From: Lysobacteraceae bacterium
Lineage (GTDB): Bacteria > Pseudomonadota > Gammaproteobacteria > Xanthomonadales > Xanthomonadaceae
Length of the DNA stretch: 6,288 nucleotides
Assembly (NCBI GenBank): GCA_017990865.1
Contig: JAGNNB010000181.1
Coordinates: 1 to 6,288 of the forward strand
Direction: 5' to 3'
In this document: piece by piece, positions 1-5,199 of the stretch
How positions within the stretch are numbered: position 1 is the stretch's first letter
How the letters are laid out: every line of letters begins with the position of its first letter
Position numbers and translations under genes: made by a program
The notes under the pieces: model-generated
The model's database searches: none
Seen by the model: the letters and a program-made list of their open reading frames with translations, nothing else
What the model was told of the DNA's origin: nothing

Positions 1-995
1 ATTGGTCCATCGAAGCTCGCTCGCTGAGCATCGTCGGCGGTGTCGCTGCGCATAATTTTTGGGTGCTGCGCGACGACAAAGGCAAAGCCGTGGCCGAGTT
101 GCACGGTCTCGCCACCGATCGCGACACCGGCAAGACGGTGCCGATCGGCACCGACGCCGACCAACATTCTCTGCGAGTGAAGCATTTCATCCACGATGAG
201 CAATACGCACGAAACTTCGGCTCGAAATCTACGAATGCCACGTATATCCAGGAAGGGCAGCGCAGCGAGACCGTGAGCTCCGGTTCGCGCGAAGAAATTC
301 TCGGTCGATGGAAAGTCGGGGCGACCACCGCCGCCAAATTGATCAATCAGCAGGATTTGGACTACCCGCCGGGTGGATTCAAACTGGACGGCAGCACCAA
401 GAACAGTAATTCGGTTTACAACACGGTCGGCGCCATGATGGTCGGCGGCAGCAACGTGCCGGTGTTCCATGGGCCATTGCAGCCGGGCGTCAATAACCAT
501 GTACTCGATTTCAACACCCGTCACCTTCTTCAATACGATAGGCCGCAATTCCGGCAAGGCCAGAATCTCGGGGGAGATATACAGGTGGCAACGGTCGATC
601 CGAACGCTACGCAGCCTCAGTCGGCTCGCGATCGTATGCAGACGGCCGCGCCGTCGAGCGATATGGTCTCGCTGATCTCCGGCAATGACCGTTTCAATCG
701 TCAATTCGAGCAGGCGCTGAAAGGCACCAACGGCGATCGTGACGCGGCGGCGTTGGCGGTCAGCGCCATCCGCGACGCGGGCGGCAAACCCGATCAGGAC
801 ATCAGCGTCAGCCAGGGCAAGAACGGTTTGATCGTGTCGCAGGGCCAGGGCGATGCCGCGCTCAACGTGCCGGTGCCGTCAGCGAAGCCGGGCGACTTCG
901 AACGCGTCGCCGCACAGATCGCGCAGCAGCCGCAACCGACGCCGCAGGTCGCGATGCAGCCGGAGCCGCAGGAGCGCAAGGTGCCGACGGTCTGA
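1..995 (+). CDS. C-terminal part of a putative type IV secretion effector (XVIPCD-like), cut by the left edge
   Basis: The reading frame is open from base 3 (W) to the TGA at 993-995, so the true start lies left of the window; the GTG at 63 is only an internal codon. The visible part is 330 residues. Its first 170 residues form a globular region with an AAHNFW segment (residues 15-20), a GLATDRDTGK segment (35-44) and an NSNSV segment (134-138). A Gln/Ser/Pro-rich linker follows. The last 110 residues (from about 223) read like a divergent XVIPCD: a helical ND.F..QFEQAL start, then an I.VSQGKNGLIVSQGQGD strand pair, then a Gln/Pro-rich tail. In Xanthomonadales, XVIPCDs dock effectors onto the VirD4 coupling protein for killing of rival bacteria. 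The toxic activity cannot be named. The His and Asn/Ser motifs would fit a papain-like or amidase fold, but that is weak. No lipoprotein-type immunity gene is visible next to it; it could lie upstream. Confidence 0.6.
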   Translation, partial: WSIEARSLSIVGGVAAHNFWVLRDDKGKAVAELHGLATDRDTGKTVPIGTDADQHSLRVKHFIHDEQYARNFGSKSTNATYIQEGQRSETVSSGSREEILGRWKVGATTAAKLINQQDLDYPPGGFKLDGSTKNSNSVYNTVGAMMVGGSNVPVFHGPLQPGVNNHVLDFNTRHLLQYDRPQFRQGQNLGGDIQVATVDPNATQPQSARDRMQTAAPSSDMVSLISGNDRFNRQFEQALKGTNGDRDAAALAVSAIRDAGGKPDQDISVSQGKNGLIVSQGQGDAALNVPVPSAKPGDFERVAAQIAQQPQPTPQVAMQPEPQERKVPTV

Positions 996-1006
996 CCTGA
1001 TCGCCT

Positions 1007-1051
1007 CGCGCCGAAAAATCGCCGGGATCGACGGGCGCTTTTTTCGGTGCG
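1007..1051 (+). terminator. Rho-independent terminator, possibly bidirectional
   Basis: A GC stem, CGCC (1020-1023) with GGCG (1034-1037), is preceded by AAAAA (1014-1018) and followed by TTTTTT (1039-1044). The arms also pair further out: 1007-1018 with 1040-1051 gives 12 pairs with a single G-T wobble. It begins 12 bases after the stop of the effector-like gene and lies upstream of the next promoter-like box, as expected for a terminator of the first gene. The symmetric A and T tracts could let it work on either strand. Confidence 0.8.
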
Positions 1052-1080
1052 CGGCGAATCCTCGATGTCGTCGAATCGAC

Positions 1081-1086
1081 TAAAAT
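1081..1086 (+). promoter_or_regulatory. Probable -10 box for the zinc-ribbon membrane protein gene
   Basis: TAAAAT matches the sigma-70 -10 consensus at five of six positions and lies 30 bases before the ATG at 1116, just after the terminator of the upstream gene. No good -35 box is seen at the usual distance (1058-1063 is poor). A Shine-Dalgarno-like GAGGGG at 1107-1112 sits close to the ATG, which favours that start over the in-frame GTG at 1047, which lies inside the terminator arm. Confidence 0.45.
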
Positions 1087-1115
1087 GCACCCTTTGCCGA
1101 CATGCCGAGGGGCGC

Positions 1116-1685
1116 ATGACACCGACGATAGACACATCCGACGACCCGTATCGATTGCCGGCGTCGTTCGCCGATCCGCGGATCGCAATGCCGGAAAGCG
1201 ACGACGCTTTCGTATGGCGCGACGGTAACGAAGTCGTCGCGATTCGCGACAAGCCGCTGCCGTCGCGCTGCGTGAAGTGCAATGCGCGGGTGACCGGCGC
1301 GATCAAGACGCGCAAGTTCTATTGGCATACGCCGCTGCTGTACCTGCTGATCTTCATCGGTTTGCTGTTCTACGTCATCGCCGCGTTGATCGTGCGGAAG
1401 AAGTCCGAGCATGCGGTCGCGCTGTGCCCGACTCACGCGAAGCGACGTCAGGCGTTCATTTTCGGCAGTTTCGCGATGTTTTTCGTCGGATTGTTCGTCG
1501 CCTTCTCCGGCGCGGACTGGATCGTGCTGGGCATCGTGACGATGGTCGCCGCGCTCGTCGTCGGTCTTTTGGGCGGACGGATCATGGTGGCGACGAAGAT
1601 CGACGACCGCTACGCGCGGTTTCGCGGAGTCTCGAAGGCGTTCCTGGCGTCTTTGCCGCCGCTGCCGGCGCATCGCCGACGTTGA
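1116..1685 (+). CDS. Small membrane protein with a zinc-ribbon-like CxxC...CxxH pair
   Basis: The protein has 189 residues from the ATG at 1116. Residues 1-50 are polar and probably cytoplasmic. C52-V-K-C55 and C104-P-T-H107 could together bind one zinc ion; they bracket the first membrane segment (about 72-93), and a basic RKK follows that segment. Two more hydrophobic segments follow (about 114-131 and 134-157), then a basic tail rich in Arg. For the two halves of a zinc site to meet, both must be on the same side of the membrane, which suggests that the first hydrophobic stretch is a re-entrant hairpin or that the two sites are separate. The protein resembles a conserved hypothetical family of Gammaproteobacteria with the same layout; I know of no function for it. 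It is monocistronic and converges on the lipid-transport operon. Confidence 0.75.
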   Translation: MTPTIDTSDDPYRLPASFADPRIAMPESDDAFVWRDGNEVVAIRDKPLPSRCVKCNARVTGAIKTRKFYWHTPLLYLLIFIGLLFYVIAALIVRKKSEHAVALCPTHAKRRQAFIFGSFAMFFVGLFVAFSGADWIVLGIVTMVAALVVGLLGGRIMVATKIDDRYARFRGVSKAFLASLPPLPAHRRR

Positions 1686-1703
1686 TCGGGACTTGTGCGG
1701 TGA

Positions 1704-1747
1704 GGGCGAATCGTTCGCGTCGCCCAATTCGCCCGATTCGCCCAATT
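1704..1747. repeat. Hairpin with a 9-bp tandem repeat between convergent genes
   Basis: Three head-to-tail 9-mers, CGCCCAATT (1721-1729), CGCCCGATT (1730-1738) and CGCCCAATT (1739-1747), lie in the 80-base gap between two convergent genes. GGGCGAATCG (1704-1713) is an exact 10-bp inverted match to CGATTCGCCC (1734-1743), leaving a 20-base loop. It has no T-tract, so it is not a standard intrinsic terminator, but the position suits a transcription block or an mRNA 3'-end stabiliser. Confidence 0.5.
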
Positions 1748-1765
1748 CGCTCGCTCGTCGCCGAT

Positions 1766-2428
1766 TCAGCGTTTGCGTTCGCGCGCCATCCGGTCGCGCT
1801 CGCCTTCGTTCAGCGTCCAACCGATCGCGTCGGCGGTCGTGTCGCGCAAGCCGCGCTCGAAGGCGCGCGCGACTGCGTCGACGCCGGTGCCGTCGGCGGG
1901 CACGTTCGCGACGATCGTGCGGTTCGCCACGACGCGATTCTCGGCGTTATGCACCAGACGCGCGCCGATTTCGATCCGCACCGTCGGCGTCGCGCCGCCG
2001 GCGTAATCCGATTCGAAGCGGCGCAGGTCGAGCAGCAATTCGTACTGCGCGTTGACGCCTTCGCCGCGACGCGCGACGCCGGGTAGGCGACCGCTGTCGG
2101 CGAAGGCGCGCAGCAGCGCGTCGTGAACCAGATCAGGCGCCGCTTGCGTCCACGCCGCGCCTTTGTACACCTGCAGTTCGCCCGGCTGCGGACGCACCAG
2201 GATGCGTTCGGAATCGACGGTGGCGTCCGCGTACGGGCGCGCGATCAGCAACTGCCATTCGACCCGCGGCCACGAGGCATCGGCTTCGATGCGTGGCTGC
2301 GGCGCGTACATCGCGATGGGCTGCTTTTCGGGCAGGAGGCTGCAGCCGGCGAGCGCGCCGATCAGCAGCGTCGTCGCGAGCGTGCGGATCGTGCGCTCGC
2401 CTGGCGTGCGCGTGCGGAGCGTGCTCAT
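1766..2428 (-). CDS. ABC-type transport auxiliary lipoprotein (ABC_trans_aux / PqiC-like)
   Basis: The protein has 220 residues. Its ATG (2428-2426) overlaps the mlaD stop as ATGA, which fixes the start; the frame is open further upstream inside mlaD, but that is shadow. The N-terminus is a lipoprotein signal: Arg-rich n-region (1-15), hydrophobic stretch, and lipobox L-A-G-C with Cys29 as the lipidated residue. Ser at +2 argues for outer-membrane sorting. The mature part has features usual in the ABC_trans_aux family: a W.LLIARP.AD segment, a LVRPQPGELQVYKGAAW strand-turn, D....ALL.AF..SG, then LDLRRFESDY and RIEIGARLV strands. Family members such as PqiC partner with MCE proteins and link the inner-membrane transporter to the outer membrane. 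It is the last gene of the operon. The C-terminus is basic (ARERKR). Confidence 0.9.
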   Translation of the reverse strand: MSTLRTRTPGERTIRTLATTLLIGALAGCSLLPEKQPIAMYAPQPRIEADASWPRVEWQLLIARPYADATVDSERILVRPQPGELQVYKGAAWTQAAPDLVHDALLRAFADSGRLPGVARRGEGVNAQYELLLDLRRFESDYAGGATPTVRIEIGARLVHNAENRVVANRTIVANVPADGTGVDAVARAFERGLRDTTADAIGWTLNEGERDRMARERKR

Positions 2429-3351
2429 TTCGGCTCGAATTCCTTCTGGGTTTCGCGGCCCAGCACATAACCAGCGGGATTGGCGTCGAGCCGCGAGGAG
2501 ATTTTGCGCAGATCGCGGACCAACGTGCGTAACTCTTCCAGTGTCGGACCGAGTTGCCCCAGGCCGTCCTGCGCGAAGGCGTTGATCGGCCCGCGGTTCT
2601 CGCTGAGCAGTTTGTCGGCGTTGCCGGCGGCCGAATCCAGGCGATTCAGCGTGCTGTCGAGTTTCGCGATCAATCCCGGCAGTTTCGCCACCAATTCGCG
2701 ATCGACATCGGCGATGGCGGTGTTGGTGGTATCGAGCGTGGTCGAGAGTTTTTCGCTGGCGATACGCGCGTTGACCACAAGCGCGCTCAAATCCTCGCGT
2801 TGCGAGGCTAGGGCGCCGGTCGCGGTTTCGATGTTGTCGAGCGTGCCTTGGATGTTCTTGATGTTCTCGTCGCTGAGTACGCGGTCGAGCCGCGCGACCA
2901 AGCGGTTCGCGGTTTCGGCGATGTTCTGCAGCGCCGAGGCTTCGGTGAGAATCACCGGAATATCGTCTTCGTCCTTGCCGACCAACGGTTGCGTATTCGG
3001 GCTGCCGCCGGTGAGTTGGATGAACGCGGTGCCGGTCAGGCCGGTGAATGAAAGTTTGGCGTGCGTGTCCACTTTCACCGGCGTTTCCGCGCGCAGTTTC
3101 ACCCGCGCGATGACGCGGCGTGGGTCGTCCGGCGCCAAGCGCAAGTCGGCGACCGTGCCCACGCCGATGCCGTTGTACTGCACGCTGCCGCCTTCGCTCA
3201 ATCCAGTGACGGATTCGTCGAAGATCACATCGTAATAGCGCCAATCCTTGTCGGACGAATACTTCGCCGCCCACAACGCGAACGCCAGCAGGAAGGCCGA
3301 CGCCGCCAGCGTGAACGCGCCGATCAGCACGTAATTGGCTTTGGTTTCCAC
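2425..3351 (-). CDS. mlaD: MlaD-family MCE substrate-binding protein of a lipid ABC transporter
   Basis: The protein has 308 residues from a GTG at 3351-3349, giving METKANYVLIG, the usual opening of this family; the frame is open for 29 more codons upstream, but that part is repeat-derived and Arg-rich. One membrane anchor spans about residues 8-27. The MCE domain (about 38-118) shows FDESVTGLSEGGSVQYNGI.VGTV and LSFTGLTGTAFIQLTGG, both diagnostic. From about 145 to 285 it is a long helical region with repeated L..L...NI.. spacing, as in longer MCE proteins whose helices line a channel. It should form a hexameric ring that passes phospholipid between the MlaEF engine and the outer membrane. 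A GGAG lies 10 bases upstream of the GTG (3365-3362). The TGA of a short upstream frame ends one base before the GTG. The stop overlaps the lipoprotein start by 4 bases. Confidence 0.93.
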   Translation of the reverse strand: METKANYVLIGAFTLAASAFLLAFALWAAKYSSDKDWRYYDVIFDESVTGLSEGGSVQYNGIGVGTVADLRLAPDDPRRVIARVKLRAETPVKVDTHAKLSFTGLTGTAFIQLTGGSPNTQPLVGKDEDDIPVILTEASALQNIAETANRLVARLDRVLSDENIKNIQGTLDNIETATGALASQREDLSALVVNARIASEKLSTTLDTTNTAIADVDRELVAKLPGLIAKLDSTLNRLDSAAGNADKLLSENRGPINAFAQDGLGQLGPTLEELRTLVRDLRKISSRLDANPAGYVLGRETQKEFEPK

Positions 3352-3524
3352 CTCAATGCGTCTCCGTCGGGAGCGAGTCGGGACATGCGCCGGACTCGCG
3401 ACTTGACTGCGCTGGCAGGCGCCGGCACGGACGGCCAAGCCCGCCGCGAAGCCGACCGCGAAGCGGCGAGCCGCCAGGATGCGGCGAGTTAAAACGATTT
3501 GAAAGCGCGTTTGTCAGCACCTTC
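3352..3524 (-). repeat. Hairpin-rich spacer between the DUF3806-like gene and mlaD
   Basis: These 173 bases separate two operon genes that would otherwise be close-packed. They hold several inverted repeats: GCGAGTC (3373-3379) with GACTCGC (3393-3399); CGCCGC (3442-3447) with GCGGCG (3463-3468), enclosing a smaller CCGC-gaa-GCGG hairpin (3456-3466); and GCCGC-caggat-GCGGC (3470-3485) followed by CGAGTTAAAA. The last part resembles the element at 4985-5011, so the spacer probably contains a copy of a dispersed repeat. No promoter could be named with confidence. Confidence 0.55.
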
Positions 3525-3535
3525 TCAGGCTTCAT
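3353..3535 (-). CDS. 60-codon open frame bridging the repeat spacer, doubtful as a protein
   Basis: The ATG at 3535-3533 overlaps the 3' end of the DUF3806-like gene by 11 bases, and the TGA at 3355-3353 ends one base before the GTG of mlaD. The product would be Arg-, Gly- and Pro-rich with no recognised domain, since it is read from hairpin repeats. An AAGG lies about 9 bases before the ATG. If translated, its main effect may be to carry ribosomes across the spacer to mlaD rather than to make a useful protein. It could equally be chance. Confidence 0.2.
   Translation of the reverse strand: MKPEKVLTNALSNRFNSPHPGGSPLRGRLRGGLGRPCRRLPAQSSRESGACPDSLPTETH
3470..3485. repeat. AGGAT-loop hairpin, copy 1
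   Basis: GCCGC (3470-3474) pairs with GCGGC (3481-3485) around CAGGAT, followed by GAGTTAAAA. The same pattern with different stem bases occurs at 4990-5004 and, on the minus strand, at 5129-5115. Confidence 0.5.
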
Positions 3536-4061
3536 CGAGCACGACCTTGAAATAACGATACAGGTTCTCGTCCTGACTGCCCCGCATGCGCTTGCGTACT
3601 TTTTCGATCGGAAACACCCAGCCGCCGTTGCGGACGATGCCGATCGCTCCGGTGTCTTCTTTTATCGCCCACTCGCCGCCTTTGAGACGAACGTAGGTCT
3701 CGCCGATATAGCCGCCCAACAGATGGCATAGATGATCGATTTCATCGTCGGTGGGACCGGGCCGCAGCCATTTCGATATGCGGTTGCGCGGAATGTACTG
3801 CTGAATGCGATCGGCGATCGCATCGACGGAGGCGATGCTGCGATCCGAAAAATCCAGTCGGAAGTTATGGCTGCCGTGCGCGTAGCTGACCGCGGCTTCG
3901 GCGTAGCCCCGCATCCTGACATCGAGCGGTTCCGGCGCTGCTTGCGCCGGGCCTTGCGCGTCGCCCGTGGTCTCGCCCACCGCTTCGTTCGAGGTTTCGT
4001 CCGCCGCGTCCTCGCGCGCGTCGCCCGGCATTTCGTCTCGTGCGTCGTCGTCTGGAATCAT
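3525..4061 (-). CDS. DUF3806-like protein inserted in the mla operon
   Basis: The protein has 178 residues. Its ATG (4061-4059) overlaps the mlaF TGA as ATGA, so this start is preferred over an in-frame ATG 25 codons upstream inside mlaF. Residues 1-47 are a low-complexity Asp/Glu/Ala/Thr-rich tail, probably disordered. Residues 50-178 form a compact domain: a first helix (YAEAAVSYA), then LDFSDRSIASVDAIADRI, GPTDDEIDHLCHLLGGYIGETYVR, GGEWAIKEDTGAIGIVRNG and WVFPIEKVRKRMRGS. The last blocks recall DUF3806-type domains (W..ED......R......FPI..V.KR...G), where no activity is established. There is no signal peptide, so it is cytoplasmic; tight coupling to mlaF suggests an adaptor or regulator of the ATPase, which is inference. 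It could also be an unrelated passenger. Confidence 0.75.
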   Translation of the reverse strand: MIPDDDARDEMPGDAREDAADETSNEAVGETTGDAQGPAQAAPEPLDVRMRGYAEAAVSYAHGSHNFRLDFSDRSIASVDAIADRIQQYIPRNRISKWLRPGPTDDEIDHLCHLLGGYIGETYVRLKGGEWAIKEDTGAIGIVRNGGWVFPIEKVRKRMRGSQDENLYRYFKVVLDEA

Positions 4062-4858
4062 CGCCGTGCCTGTCCTTCGTCTCGTGCGTTGCGTGCCGCG
4101 CGTCCGCGCGGGCCGTTGAAGTACGCCTGCACCCAAGGGTGATCCAAGCGTTCGATTTGCGCCAGCGGCGCGACCGCGATCACTTGACGGTCGGCCAACA
4201 CCGCCACACGGTCGCAGATGGCATACAGAGTATCCAGATCATGGGTGATCAGAAACACCGTGAGTCCCAGCGCCTGCTGCAGGCTGCGGGTGAGGGTGTC
4301 GAAGGCGGCGGCGCCGATCGGGTCCAACCCGGCGGTGGGCTCGTCCAGAAACAACAGCGGCGGGTCCATCGCCAGCGCCCGCGCGAGCCCCGCGCGTTTG
4401 CGCATGCCGCCGGAGAGCTGCGCCGGCAGTTTGTCGATCGCGTCCGCCGGCAACCCGGCCAATTTCACTTTCAGCAGCGCCAATTCGTACATCAGGCTGT
4501 CGGGCAGGCCCGGGTGATGTTCCTTCAGCGGCACCTGAACGTTTTCGCCGACGGTCAGCGAGGAAAACAGCGCGCCGTCCTGGAACAGCACGCCGATATT
4601 GCGCTCGATCGCCAATCGGTCTTCGCTCGCGTCCGAGCGCGCGTTCACGCCCAGCACTTCGATCTCGCCTGCATTCGGCGTGCGCAGACCGATGATCGAA
4701 CGCATCAGCACCGATTTGCCGCTGCCCGAGCCGCCGACCACGCCGATAATTTCGCCCCGGCGCACATCGAGGTCGAGGTTTTCGTGGACGATTTGCGCGC
4801 CGAATTGGTTGCGCAGGCCACGGATGCGGATGATGGGTTCGTCGGTGGATGCGCTCAT
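4058..4858 (-). CDS. mlaF: MlaF-family ATPase of a lipid ABC transporter
   Basis: The protein has 266 residues and a complete ABC nucleotide-binding domain: Walker A GGSGSGKS (42-49), Q-loop Q93 in LFQDGALFSSLTV (91-103, typical of MlaF), signature LSGGMRKR (148-155), Walker B LLFLDE (168-173), D-loop GLD (177-179) and switch His206 in THD. The LSGGMRKR variant and the long basic C-terminal tail (RGRAARNARDEGQARR) fit MlaF homologues, in which the C-terminal extension contacts the neighbouring subunit. It hydrolyses ATP to drive lipid movement through MlaE. It has its own Shine-Dalgarno GAAGG (4872-4868), nine bases before the ATG. The ATG also overlaps the TGA of the preceding 114-codon frame, and its own TGA overlaps the next gene. 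All key residues are intact. Confidence 0.95.
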   Translation of the reverse strand: MSASTDEPIIRIRGLRNQFGAQIVHENLDLDVRRGEIIGVVGGSGSGKSVLMRSIIGLRTPNAGEIEVLGVNARSDASEDRLAIERNIGVLFQDGALFSSLTVGENVQVPLKEHHPGLPDSLMYELALLKVKLAGLPADAIDKLPAQLSGGMRKRAGLARALAMDPPLLFLDEPTAGLDPIGAAAFDTLTRSLQQALGLTVFLITHDLDTLYAICDRVAVLADRQVIAVAPLAQIERLDHPWVQAYFNGPRGRAARNARDEGQARR

Positions 4859-5199
4859 CGTTCAGCGCCTTCGGACACTTCCGGAGCGGCTTTGAGGCGC
4901 TTTCGCGCTTTCGCGCGACCTACTTTTCTTTGCTCGTGCACTGCGCGCGCAGGAGCGCGCGCGAACGCCGCAGGCGGCCCGAAGGGCGAGCGCCAGGATG
5001 GCGCGAGTAAAGAAAAGTAGGCAAAAGAAAGCACTTTTCCCCGACACAGCAATCCCAATGCCGAATCGCTATCGGTATTTTTCGATTCGCCGTCCATGGC
5101 GAATCGAAAAACGACGGACATCCTGTCCGCCGCCCGTTGGGTCTGGAAAGATCGTAGCGATTCGCCGCGAGCGAACACGGTGCTACTCACGCGATTCAT
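4855..5199 (-). CDS. 114-codon open frame through palindromic repeats, coupled at both ends; doubtful protein
   Basis: The ATG at 5199-5197 overlaps the stop of the 139-aa gene as ATGA, with a strong Shine-Dalgarno GAAGGAAGG (5214-5206) six bases upstream. The TGA at 4857-4855 overlaps the mlaF ATG, again as ATGA. In between, the frame runs through both palindromic elements. The first 20 or so residues (MNRVSSTVFARGESLRSFQ) look like ordinary protein. The rest, with segments such as FAYFSLLAPSWRSPFGPPAA and a Lys/Arg-rich end, is what such repeats give when translated and is often over-annotated in this group. It may be an old small gene invaded by repeats, or a frame kept open so that ribosomes travel from mlaE to mlaF. 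Confidence 0.35.
   Translation of the reverse strand: MNRVSSTVFARGESLRSFQTQRAADRMSVVFRFAMDGESKNTDSDSALGLLCRGKVLSFAYFSLLAPSWRSPFGPPAAFARAPARAVHEQRKVGRAKARKRLKAAPEVSEGAER
4904..5021 (-). repeat. REP-like composite palindrome, element 1
   Basis: CCTACTTTTCTTT (4919-4931) is exactly inverted at 5009-5021. Allowing two G-T pairs, the arms extend to 21 pairs (4919-4939 with 5001-5021). Each arm ends in GTAG facing outward. On the minus strand GTAG (4923-4920) is followed by a hairpin CGCGC-GAAA-GCGCG (4917-4904), the form of a REP sequence. On the plus strand GTAG (5017-5020) is followed by a weak hairpin AAAAG/CTTTT (5023-5038). The enclosed loop holds four small hairpins in a row: 4943-4962, 4967-4978, 4977-4987 (overlapping by two bases) and 4990-5004. 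GTAG-headed REPs, such as the SMAG family of Stenotrophomonas, are known and are linked to RAYT transposases elsewhere in a genome. Confidence 0.65.
5062..5164 (-). repeat. Three-way-junction-like palindrome, element 2
   Basis: Outer arms CGAATCGCTA (5062-5071) and TAGCGATTCG (5155-5164) are exact inverted copies. Inside is a perfect 14-bp stem TTTTTCGATTCGCC (5078-5091) with its complement (5098-5111) around a 6-base loop, and a second hairpin CGGAC-atcct-GTCCG (5115-5129), whose loop reads AGGAT on the minus strand. The operon mRNA would fold here into a closing stem with two arms. The long stem is followed by A rather than T on both strands, so it is not an intrinsic terminator. Confidence 0.6.

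Noticed and set aside
1172..1185. Perfect 14-bp palindrome CGATCCGCGGATCG
   Set aside because: It is inside coding sequence with no second copy in the window and no operator context; palindromes of GATC/CGCG type are common in GC-rich genes.
1080..1820. Minus-strand open frame across the small membrane protein and the gap
   Set aside because: Its product is all Arg/Asp/Gln with no domain, and it overlaps a plus-strand gene with clear membrane segments and an upstream promoter and ribosome site.
2192..2207. Another AGGA-type hairpin, ACGCA-ccagga-TGCGT
   Set aside because: It lies within the conserved RILVRPQPG coding segment of the lipoprotein, and the flanks do not resemble the other AGGAT hairpins; taken as chance.
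2480..3235. Plus-strand frame of 251 codons opposite mlaD
   Set aside because: Ser-rich antisense shadow; the minus strand shows the MCE signatures.
2429..3274. Upstream extension of the lipoprotein frame through mlaD
   Set aside because: The extension is Arg/His-rich shadow of mlaD; the lipoprotein signal and the ATGA overlap place the true start at 2428.
4040..5020. Long plus-strand open frame antisense to mlaF
   Set aside because: The minus frame carries every ABC ATPase motif; the plus frame is Arg/Gln/His-rich with no domain, as expected for an antisense shadow in GC-rich DNA.
5078..5111. 14-bp stem considered as an intrinsic terminator
   Set aside because: On either strand the 3' arm ends in A, not T, and stopping there would cut mlaF from mlaE; better seen as a repeat element.
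3352..5164. CRISPR array or insertion sequence
   Set aside because: The repeats are palindromes with variable stems, not evenly spaced direct repeats, and no transposase frame is present.
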